Shown one piece after another: positions 25,835 to 33,174 of a stretch of DNA of 43,674 nucleotides (the first letter of the stretch is position 1; every line of letters starts with the position of its first letter). The DNA lies in NCBI GenBank assembly GCA_024639185.1, contig JAHEIW010000021.1, positions 1-43,674 on the forward strand, read 5' to 3'. The position numbers were made by a program, and so were the translations under genes. The DNA is from Deltaproteobacteria bacterium. Lineage in GTDB: Bacteria > Desulfobacterota > Desulfobacteria > Desulfobacterales > JAHEIW01. The notes beneath the pieces are model-generated. The model ran no database searches, was not told where the DNA came from, and saw nothing but the letters and a program-made list of their open reading frames with translations.

Positions 25835-27296
25835 ACTTGACCAGCTTCACCACTACAAATCCGGCGTTTTTCCGTCGAATAAACAGATTAACCGCTTCAC
25901 CGGGCTCAATCGCGCGCAGCAGCGATTTGTATTCAGCTGTATCTTTAACCGCTTGGCGATTTATTTCCTTGATGATATCACCGACTCGCACATCAGCGCC
26001 ATCGCCTTTGCCGCCGCGTTCCACCTGGGTGACGATGGCACCCACACTTTCATCAATATCGAACTGCTGGGTAATTTCGGGTGTCAGATTCGATACGCGA
26101 ATACCAAATTCATCTGTCTGCTCAGGGGACCGCCCCCGACCGGCCAGCCTTTCTTCCGGGCGTTTGGCAATTTTGACGTAAACTGTTTTTTCTGTGCCGT
26201 TGCGCAGAATCTTAATTTTGGCGCTGTCATTTACCGGAATTTTAGCGACGATGCCCGTCAACTGGCGGCTGGTTTTAATCTTTTCACCATTAACGGCAAG
26301 AACAATATCTTTGGGTTGGATTCCCGCTTGATCTGCTGGATCTCCTTCAAAAACATCGGCTACAAAAACCCCTTTCTTGCTCTCGATGTTATAGTATTCG
26401 GCCATCTCAGGGCTCAAATCTTGAATGGCAACACCGAGCCATCCCCGGGTGACTTCGCCTTCATCTCTAAGCGCCACGATGATATCCCGGGCCAGGTTGA
26501 TGGGAATGGCAAAACCGATTCCCTGACCGCTGGCGACAATCGCCGTATTGATTCCGACCACTTCACCCTGCAGATTCAGCAAGGGTCCGCCGCTGTTGCC
26601 GGGATTAATGGAGGCATCGGTTTGGATAAAGTCATCATACGGGCCTGAACCGATAACCCGACCTTTAGCGCTGACAATGCCGGCAGTTACTGTTTGCTCG
26701 AGGCCGAATGGGCTGCCGATGGCCACCACCCATTGTCCGACTTGAAGTGCATCGGAATCGCCGAGCTTTACCGTCGCAAAGTTTTCGCTTGATTCAATTT
26801 TCAGCAGGGCGATATCGGTATTGGGGTCCCGTCCGACAATGGCGGCATTGAACTCACTTTCGTCTTTGAGTTTGACTTTTATTTGGTCCGCATCTTCGAT
26901 CACATGGTTGTTGGTCACGACGTACCCGGCCCTGTCAATGATAAAGCCCGACCCGAGGCTGGGCTGCTTGAATTCTTTCTGCATTTCGTCGCCGAAAAAG
27001 CGCTCAAAAAACTCCTTAAATGGACCTTCTTTACCCCGGGGATCACGCTGAAATTCGCGAAACACCGGCCCGCCGCCTTTAATTGTTTTTACGGTCCGGA
27101 TATTAACCACTGCCGAGCTTACCATCACTGCCAGTCGATTGAAACTGGCGGGCGCATCGAAATATTGCGTTTGCTTGGCATATGCCCTGTTTCCCCAAAA
27201 ATCATAAGGGAGGCATTTTAAACCCACCATCAGGGCTAATAAAATCAAAATAGAGGCGAACTTTAGCCATTTTTGAACACTATTGCGGGGACCCAT
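25833..27296 (-). CDS. Do/HtrA-type periplasmic serine protease (DegP/DegQ-like)
   Basis: The 487-residue protein has a signal peptide (hydrophobic 13-30, likely cleavage after A-Y-A at 40). Its trypsin-like domain carries the triad His131 (T-N-N-H-V-I), Asp161 (N-T-D-I-A-L-L-K) and Ser235 (G-N-S-G-G-P-L). Two PDZ domains follow (about 275-370 and 385-480). This is the DegP/DegQ/MucD layout: an oligomeric periplasmic protease and chaperone in envelope quality control. AAAGGAG precedes the ATG. It stands alone and divergent from the Gld-like ABC operon. Confidence 0.96.
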   Translation of the reverse strand: MGPRNSVQKWLKFASILILLALMVGLKCLPYDFWGNRAYAKQTQYFDAPASFNRLAVMVSSAVVNIRTVKTIKGGGPVFREFQRDPRGKEGPFKEFFERFFGDEMQKEFKQPSLGSGFIIDRAGYVVTNNHVIEDADQIKVKLKDESEFNAAIVGRDPNTDIALLKIESSENFATVKLGDSDALQVGQWVVAIGSPFGLEQTVTAGIVSAKGRVIGSGPYDDFIQTDASINPGNSGGPLLNLQGEVVGINTAIVASGQGIGFAIPINLARDIIVALRDEGEVTRGWLGVAIQDLSPEMAEYYNIESKKGVFVADVFEGDPADQAGIQPKDIVLAVNGEKIKTSRQLTGIVAKIPVNDSAKIKILRNGTEKTVYVKIAKRPEERLAGRGRSPEQTDEFGIRVSNLTPEITQQFDIDESVGAIVTQVERGGKGDGADVRVGDIIKEINRQAVKDTAEYKSLLRAIEPGEAVNLFIRRKNAGFVVVKLVK

Positions 27297-27660
27297 GCAG
27301 ACAACTCCTTTCGAAACGATGAACCGGTAAGGTTACTTTGCTCATTTACGTCGCAGAGTGAAACGAACAGGGGCCAGGCGATTTCAAGGCGCGTCCGTTT
27401 GACGCATATGTCGTGCTTATATGCCGGCGACTTGCAAAATTAACATTAATGTATTAAAATTCTCGCAAAAACAACAAGAAGAATCAATTTTCCCTGTAAC
27501 TTAAGATAAACCTATTTCTCATCTTTTCCATGTTTTAGCAAATAAAATTTCCAGGTTTTACTGGTTGTGTACAATGCAACGATTTAAATTTAACCTGCCT
27601 GTACCAACACCCCATTAAACTTTTGGAATTGATGCAGCCGGCTGAAAGACTAAGCCGGTC
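27297..27660. other. Divergent spacer between the HtrA gene and the ABC operon
   Basis: No gene or RNA was recognised. A TTAACATTAATGTATTAA-like AT-rich dyad near 27440-27460 could be part of a promoter or regulator site for the protease gene, but no -35/-10 pair is convincing. A promoter for the ABC operon follows at 27661. Confidence 0.5.
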
Positions 27661-27689
27661 TTGACATCAGTGCTTAGTTTTTTTATAGC
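27661..27689 (+). promoter_or_regulatory. Sigma70-type promoter of the Gld-like ABC operon, overlapping a terminator-like hairpin
   Basis: TTGACA (27661-27666), a 17-base spacer and TATAGC (27684-27689) make a good promoter, with transcription from about 27697 and a leader of some 35 bases. The same stretch contains ACTAAGC (27649-27655)/GCTTAGT (27672-27678) followed by T7, which alone would look like a terminator. CCGGCT (27638-27643)/AGCCGG (27653-27658) would compete with it. Promoter is the simpler reading. Confidence 0.6.
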
Positions 27690-27731
27690 CACTTGCTTTG
27701 GTAAAGGTGCACCTTAAATGGGAGATGTCCA

Positions 27732-28667
27732 ATGATCCAGGTCGAAAATCTTACCAAATATTTCCACAGGCTTTGCGCGGTGGATCAGATCAATTTCGGT
27801 ATTGAAAAAGGTGAAATCATAGGACTTTTAGGCCCCAATGGGGCGGGCAAAACCACCACCCTGCGGATGCTCACCGGCTACCTGCAGCCCAGTTCGGGAA
27901 ATATCCGCGTCAAGGGGCTAAACATTGATAAGCATATTTTGGAAATCAAAAAAATATTAGGCTATCTACCGGAATCCGCTCCGTTGTATCACGACATGCT
28001 GGTTTTTGATTACCTGAATTACGTGGCCGCTATTCGCCAGATCAATGGCAATAAAAAGCTGGCACGCATTCGTCACCTGGCGGATCTGTGTGGCATCAAT
28101 GAAGTCATGCACCAGCCGATCGGTGAGCTTTCAAAAGGGTACAAACAGCGCGTCGGGCTGGCGCATGCCATGATGAATGACCCGGAAGTACTGGTTCTGG
28201 ATGAACCGACCTCGGGCTTAGACCCCAATCAGATTGTTGAGATCCGCAAAATAATCAAAGAAATCGGCAAAGAAAAAACCATTATTCTTTCAACGCATAT
28301 CTTGAGTGAGGCCGAGGCCACATGCGATCGCATCGTCATTATCAGTCAGGGCAAAATCGTGGCGGATGGCAGCGCCGAAAACCTGAAAAAAACCACCCGT
28401 GGTCAGAACATCATGAGGCTGTGCGTTCAAAACGCAGATTTCAAATCCGTACAGGAGACGCTGGCCGGCATCCAGGGCCTGGAGAATATCAAACGTGTTT
28501 CTGAGACCGACAGCCTCCTGAACATCAACCTGAGCTATTCATCGACAGCGGACCTGCGACCGGAAGTTTATCGCAGGATCAAAGAAACCGATTGGGTTCT
28601 ACTGGAGTTTCACCAGGAGACCCAATCATTGGAAAATATTTTTCGCGAGCTCACCAAGGAGAACTAA
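27732..28667 (+). CDS. ABC transporter ATP-binding protein (GldA-like)
   Basis: The 311-residue protein has Walker A G-P-N-G-A-G-K-T-T (34-42), a Q-loop region, a signature motif L-S-K-G-Y-K-Q-R (instead of L-S-G-G-Q, common in the ABC-2/Gld and drug-export class), Walker B V-L-V-L-D-E-P-T-S-G-L-D-P, and the H-loop S-T-H-I-L-S-E-A-E. A C-terminal extension of about 80 residues follows the ATPase domain. GGGAGATG lies upstream of the ATG. It is the first gene of a four-gene operon; the stop codon and the next start are one base apart. In GldA/F/G systems it energises an exporter-like complex whose substrate is not known. Confidence 0.93.
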   Translation: MIQVENLTKYFHRLCAVDQINFGIEKGEIIGLLGPNGAGKTTTLRMLTGYLQPSSGNIRVKGLNIDKHILEIKKILGYLPESAPLYHDMLVFDYLNYVAAIRQINGNKKLARIRHLADLCGINEVMHQPIGELSKGYKQRVGLAHAMMNDPEVLVLDEPTSGLDPNQIVEIRKIIKEIGKEKTIILSTHILSEAEATCDRIVIISQGKIVADGSAENLKKTTRGQNIMRLCVQNADFKSVQETLAGIQGLENIKRVSETDSLLNINLSYSSTADLRPEVYRRIKETDWVLLEFHQETQSLENIFRELTKEN

Positions 28668-28668
28668 C

Positions 28669-29373
28669 ATGCGCCAGGCGGCCCATATTTTTCGCAAAGA
28701 ATTTAGCGCTTATTTTATTTCCCCGATTGCCTACATCGTCATTTCAATATTTCTTCTGGTAACCGGCTGGTTCTTTTTTGCAACCTTCTTCCTTTTTAAT
28801 CAGGCGAGTTTGAGGACATTTTACGCGCTGTTGCCGGTTGTCTTTGCTTTTGTGATTCCGGCCATTACCATGCGGTTGATATCCGAAGAATTAAACGTGG
28901 GATCTGATGAAATTTTACTGACAATGCCCGTGACCGCTCGCGATGTTATTCTCGGCAAATTTTGCGCCAGTCTGGCAATGATCGTTGCGATGTTAATCCC
29001 AACCTTTGCCTACCCGCTGACGGTTTCAGTGATGGGACAATTGGACTGGGGACCGGTGATCGGCGGATACATCGGCGCCATCCTGTTAGGTGCCGCTTTT
29101 TCAGCTGTTGGGCTGTTCTCTTCGGCACTGACGCGCAATCAGATCATTGCTTTTATCATCGGCCTGTCGATTTGCTTTGCACTGACGTTGATCGACAAAT
29201 TGTTGTATTTTTTACCCCAATCATTGCTGGGCGTTTTTGCCTATCTGGGGGCAGATTTTCATTTCCAGAATATTGCCAAAGGCATCATTGACAGTCGTGA
29301 CATTCTGTATTTTGTCAGTGTGTGCTTTATTGGTCTTTACGGGGCCTACCTGGCTCTGCGGTTAAAACAGTAA
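28669..29373 (+). CDS. ABC-2 type permease (GldF-like)
   Basis: The 234-residue membrane protein has about six hydrophobic helices (near 18-40, 48-68, 95-118, 130-152, 158-178, 210-230). It has the family segment P-A-I-T-M-R-L-I-S-E-E-x-x-V-G-S-D-E-I-L-L-T-M-P-V, typical of GldF-like ABC-2 permeases. It should pair with the preceding ATPase. The gene begins one base after the ATPase stop codon with an AAGGAG site inside that gene's end. Confidence 0.92.
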   Translation: MRQAAHIFRKEFSAYFISPIAYIVISIFLLVTGWFFFATFFLFNQASLRTFYALLPVVFAFVIPAITMRLISEELNVGSDEILLTMPVTARDVILGKFCASLAMIVAMLIPTFAYPLTVSVMGQLDWGPVIGGYIGAILLGAAFSAVGLFSSALTRNQIIAFIIGLSICFALTLIDKLLYFLPQSLLGVFAYLGADFHFQNIAKGIIDSRDILYFVSVCFIGLYGAYLALRLKQ

Positions 29374-29384
29374 GGAGATCCCTA

Positions 29385-31643
29385 ATGCAGGTAAAAAAAG
29401 GATTGGAGAAGTACATTAAATTTTTGATCTACTTGATCATCGTCATTTTGGTCAACATTGCAGGCATTACCCTTTTCTTCAGAATAGACCTGAGTGCCAA
29501 TAAGCTGTATTCTATCTCCGATGCCAGCAAAAAAGTAGTGTCAACTTTAAATGAGCCTTTGACCATAAAGGTCTTTTTTACAAAAGATCTGCCCGCCCCT
29601 CACAATAGCACGGAGCGTTATTTACATGATTTGCTCCAAGAATATGCCATCCATGCCAATCGCTTTTTTAATTACAGTTTTTACGACGTTAGCGCTGAAG
29701 AAGGCGAATTATCCGAAGAGAAAAAGAAAAATCAGAATCTCGCCAATAATTATGGCATTCATCCCGTCCAAATTCAGGCCATTGAAAAGGATGAAGTCAA
29801 ATTTCAGCGCGCTTACATGGGATTGGTTGTTATCCACGGCGATCTAATCGAGCGTATTCCCACTATAGGCACCACAGAGGGACTCGAATACACACTGACC
29901 ACGGCTATTCAGAAGCTAAACAACAAGATCAGTGCCCTGCTGGGCTTGCAGGATAAAATTCACATCAAGCTGTTCCAGTCATCCTCGCTCAATCAGATCG
30001 CGCCGTATATGGGCATAAAACAACTGGCGCAGTTTCCCGACACCCTGGAACAAATGGTCGCTCGGCTGAATCCAAAAAATTACAACAAACTCGCATTTGA
30101 ATTCCTGGATCCCACAGTTGACGAATCTCTGGAAGCAGATGCTAAAAAATATAAAATCATGGCCGTCAAATGGCCGGCTTTGGACAACGGCACCATCCCG
30201 CCCGGTAACGGTGCCATCGGGATGGTCATGGAATTCGGTGAACGCGCCATTGTGGTCCCCTTGCTGCAGGTGATTCAGATTCCGATCATCGGCACCCAGT
30301 ATAAATTGATGACAACCGCAGAAGTAGAAGAACAAATTAACCGCAACGTCGAAGCCCTGATCAATATCAACCAGGATCTGGGTTTTGTCGCGGGCCATGG
30401 GACACTGGATATTGGTGGGGTCTCGCCAGCAGGCCAAAATATCCGTCAGAATCCGGATGCAGTCTTAAACTTTCGAACACTCATCTCGCAAAATTACACT
30501 CTGAAACCGGTTGATGTAGGCGAGGCGGCTATACCGGATAATCTGAACGCCATCGTCATTGCGCGACCGACAGAACCCTTTTCCGATTACGCCCTGTTTC
30601 AAATTGATCAGTTTTTAATGAAAGGTAAAAACCTTATCCTGTTCCTGGACCGTTTCCGGGAAGTTCAACCCGCCAATCAACAGGGCAGAAGCCTGGGCGG
30701 CCAGCAAACGGTTTTCGTTCCTTTAGATACCGGGCTGGAAAAACTTCTAAACCACTACGGTATTCGCATTAAACAATCGTACGTCATGGACGAAAATTGC
30801 TACAAGCAGGAAGTGCCGGCCCAGCTGGGCGGCGGACAACGGGCCATTTATTATGCGCCGATTATTAAAAACCGGTTTATCAATAAAGAGCTCAACTTCA
30901 TGAAAAACATCAAGGGCATGATTACGCTGAAAATATCGCCCCTGGAGCTTGACACAGAGCGCCTGAATGCCCATACGCTTAAAGCCATCCGTCTGATATC
31001 CTCCTCGGAAAATTCATGGGAAATGAGCGGGCGGATTACATTGAATCCCATGTTCATCCAGCCACCCCAGTCCAAAGAAGAAATGCAAAGCAAGACGCTG
31101 GCGTATATTGTGACCGGAAAATTTCCGAGTTACTTTGCCGACAAGCCCATACCGGCCAAGAAAGCGGATGAGGCTGCGGCCAAGGAGACAGACAGCCAGG
31201 AGGACCGGCAGCAAGAACAAAGCCAGCTTTCCGGCCAGCAACCCCCTGATGATCTATCCAAAATTACAGCCAGCGGGCAATTTTTACCCGAAGGCAAGCC
31301 CGCAAAAATTTTTCTGATGGCCTCAAGCGATATGCTCAGAGACAATTTGCTGGACGCCGGCGGCAGGAACACCAATGCAACCTACATCTTGAATGTGATC
31401 GATTATCTGAACGGCCGCGAAGACGTCGCCGTCATGCGCGCAAAACAGCAACGGATGAATCCGCTGGATGATGCCGCGGCCTCAACCCGCACCTTCGTTA
31501 AAACGATGAATATCGTCGGCCTGCCGGTGCTGGTGGTCGTTTTCGGTATCGCAGTCTGGTTTCGCCGGCACAGGCGCAAAAAACATATTCAAATGATGTT
31601 CCAAGGTTCAGGGGTTCAGGGTTCAAAGGTTCAGGGTTCGTAG
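29385..31643 (+). CDS. GldG-like ABC-system accessory protein, with repeat-derived C-terminal tail
   Basis: The 752-residue protein has an N-terminal transmembrane helix (about 12-33), then a large periplasmic region beginning L-S-A-N-K-L-Y-S-I-S-D-A-S-K-K-V-V, which is the typical opening of GldG/DUF7088-type proteins, and a C-terminal helix (about 708-726) followed by basic R-R-H-R-R-K-K-H. The middle includes F-E-F-L-D-P and D-Q-F-L-M-K-G-K-N-L-I-L-F-L-D segments of the ABC-type auxiliary family. The last residues, Q-G-S-G-V-Q-G-S-K-V-Q-G-S, are encoded by an intergenic GGTTCAGGGTTC repeat and are unlikely to be ancestral. AAGGAGAT precedes the ATG at 29385. Confidence 0.88.
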   Translation: MQVKKGLEKYIKFLIYLIIVILVNIAGITLFFRIDLSANKLYSISDASKKVVSTLNEPLTIKVFFTKDLPAPHNSTERYLHDLLQEYAIHANRFFNYSFYDVSAEEGELSEEKKKNQNLANNYGIHPVQIQAIEKDEVKFQRAYMGLVVIHGDLIERIPTIGTTEGLEYTLTTAIQKLNNKISALLGLQDKIHIKLFQSSSLNQIAPYMGIKQLAQFPDTLEQMVARLNPKNYNKLAFEFLDPTVDESLEADAKKYKIMAVKWPALDNGTIPPGNGAIGMVMEFGERAIVVPLLQVIQIPIIGTQYKLMTTAEVEEQINRNVEALININQDLGFVAGHGTLDIGGVSPAGQNIRQNPDAVLNFRTLISQNYTLKPVDVGEAAIPDNLNAIVIARPTEPFSDYALFQIDQFLMKGKNLILFLDRFREVQPANQQGRSLGGQQTVFVPLDTGLEKLLNHYGIRIKQSYVMDENCYKQEVPAQLGGGQRAIYYAPIIKNRFINKELNFMKNIKGMITLKISPLELDTERLNAHTLKAIRLISSSENSWEMSGRITLNPMFIQPPQSKEEMQSKTLAYIVTGKFPSYFADKPIPAKKADEAAAKETDSQEDRQQEQSQLSGQQPPDDLSKITASGQFLPEGKPAKIFLMASSDMLRDNLLDAGGRNTNATYILNVIDYLNGREDVAVMRAKQQRMNPLDDAAASTRTFVKTMNIVGLPVLVVVFGIAVWFRRHRRKKHIQMMFQGSGVQGSKVQGS

Positions 31644-31735
31644 TTTCGGTGCTTCGGCCACTGGCTTCTCGCTGCTGGCTACTGGCTAAAAGCATGTGAC
31701 CGCTGACTGCCTGCCAGCTGCCAGCAGCCGGCCTG
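31603..31735 (+). repeat. GGTTCAGGGTTC repeats followed by CTGGCTGCTGGCTACTGG-type repeats
   Basis: At about 31603-31640 a GGTTCAGGGTTCAAAGG unit repeats and runs through the end of the GldG-like gene. From about 31657 to 31735 the sequence is made of degenerate CTGGCT/CTGCCAGC units. The first type recurs inverted at 41936-42056, and the second type at 39490-39512. Confidence 0.75.
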
Positions 31736-31739
31736 CAAC

Positions 31740-31801
31740 GAGCTACATTCGGCCTGCCTTCGACTTGAGCTCAGGCCGAAAGTAGCTCATGTCGAAGGCA
31801 G
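31740..31801. repeat. Two overlapping, mutually exclusive inverted repeats (element E)
   Basis: Arms 31740-31756 and 31772-31788 pair over 17 bases with one mismatch (GAGCTAC-x-TTCGGCCTG). Arms 31754-31771 and 31784-31801 pair over 18 bases with one mismatch (CTGCCTTCGAC-x-TGAGCT). The two hairpins share bases and cannot form at once. They lie inside the operon between the GldG-like and DUF4340 genes, about 95 bases before the latter. Confidence 0.8.
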
Positions 31802-31895
31802 CCGAGTCGCGACCGGTAGCCGTTGATCGCAGAACCTGTGAACCGTTTGGCCCCGAACATTAAAGTGGCCAAAATTTTTAACTGAGGAACGCGGA

Positions 31896-32900
31896 ATGAA
31901 AATTAAAAAAGAGTATATCATCCTTCTTCTGGTCATCATCGCTTTATCCGTCTATCTGGCAATGCGCAGCACCGATCGCACCCATTACCAGCTGCCGGAA
32001 CTGACCGGTCTGGAACGCGGCAAGATAACGAAAATTGAAATTTCAAAAGAAGGGGCTGCGATTGTATTAAAAAAGAAAGACAATCAATGGTACCTTGAGC
32101 CCAAAGGATATCTGGCCGATACCGGCAAAATCGACGGTATGCTCGCTGTTTTCGAAAACCTGTCCCTGGCCGCGCTGGTTTCAGAATCAAAAGATTACCA
32201 GCGCTATGATTTGCATCCTGCCAGACGCATCACCGCCAAGGGCTGGCAAGGAGATGCGCTCATACGAAATCTGGATATTGGCAAGGCCGCGCCTTCGTTT
32301 CGGCACACCTTTGTCAAACTGGCCGACGACAGTCGCGTATATCACGCCAACGATAATTTTCGTAGTAAATTTGAGCAGACCCCGGACAGCCTGCGTGACC
32401 GCGGCGTTTTGTCATTTAAAACGGGTGACATACAGGCCGTTCAGATTAAAAAAGATCAGGTGTTTATAGAACTGGTCCGCAACGAGGTCTCGATCGAACC
32501 GGCGGCGTCACAACCCGAAAAGCCGGAAACGGCTCCGCCGGCGACCGTAAAATTTGAATGGCAGGACCGTAACGGAAAAAAAGGCAACGATCAGATCCTC
32601 AATCGCCTGCTGACCACTTTAGGCAGCCTCAAATGCAGCGGTTATATCGATGACCGCAACAAGGAAGCATTTACAAAGCCGATTTATACGGTCAAATTAA
32701 ATGGGATCCAGGAACATCAGCTGGAAATCTTTGCCCGGCTCGAAAAAGATGCTGAACACTATCCGGCCGTCTCATCCGGCAGCGACTACCCGTTCCTGTT
32801 GTCCGATAAACAGGCGCAGCAGATTATGCAAGACCCCGCAGAGATACTCGCAAAGTCTGAAACGGACAAAAAAACATCCGAAGCCCAAAAGTCCGAATAA
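31896..32900 (+). CDS. DUF4340 domain protein
   Basis: The 334-residue protein has one N-terminal transmembrane helix (about 6-22) and a periplasmic region of repeated beta-rich DUF4340 units (I-T-K-I-E-I-S-K-E-G...V-L-K-K-K-D-N-Q-W-Y-L, then L-S-F-K-T-G-D-I-Q-A-V-Q-I). The C-terminal tail is low-complexity and charged (S-E-T-D-K-K-T-S-E-A-Q-K-S-E). The W-x-L-x-P motif after the first strand is typical. DUF4340 genes are commonly found beside GldA/F/G-like genes, and it is the last gene of this operon. Function is unknown; an envelope role with the ABC complex is inferred. GAGGAACGCGGA precedes the ATG. Confidence 0.88.
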   Translation: MKIKKEYIILLLVIIALSVYLAMRSTDRTHYQLPELTGLERGKITKIEISKEGAAIVLKKKDNQWYLEPKGYLADTGKIDGMLAVFENLSLAALVSESKDYQRYDLHPARRITAKGWQGDALIRNLDIGKAAPSFRHTFVKLADDSRVYHANDNFRSKFEQTPDSLRDRGVLSFKTGDIQAVQIKKDQVFIELVRNEVSIEPAASQPEKPETAPPATVKFEWQDRNGKKGNDQILNRLLTTLGSLKCSGYIDDRNKEAFTKPIYTVKLNGIQEHQLEIFARLEKDAEHYPAVSSGSDYPFLLSDKQAQQIMQDPAEILAKSETDKKTSEAQKSE

Positions 32901-33027
32901 GCAACAGAAAGTCGATGTGGTCGACACCGAAACAATCGCCGACAATATTATCGTCAGCGAATTGCTCGTGCAAAAATGCTGATCAGCATCAGGATGGCGG
33001 ATTTTACCAATAAAAACACAGTTAATT

Positions 33028-33174
33028 AGAAGCTATCTTAAAAATAGAAGATCACGCTCAAGGGCGCGGCGTAAACCGATTCGAAAACGGAGTATACACG
33101 TTAGTATTCGAGTATTTCGAATCGGTTTACAACAAAGCCCTTGAGTGTTAGATGTAATTTTTAAGATAGCTTCT
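33028..33174. repeat. 147-bp imperfect palindrome (element B) downstream of the phospholipase D-like gene
   Basis: Paired blocks from outside inwards are AGAAGCTATCTTAAAAAT (18 bp), CTCAAGGGC (9 bp) and GTAAACCGATTCGAAA (16 bp), with unpaired patches of about 6-12 bases between them and a GTATAC/TTAGTAT centre. The right end overlaps the stop codon of the phospholipase D-like gene by two bases, exactly as element A overlaps that of the HIT gene. It separates two convergent transcripts. Confidence 0.9.
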
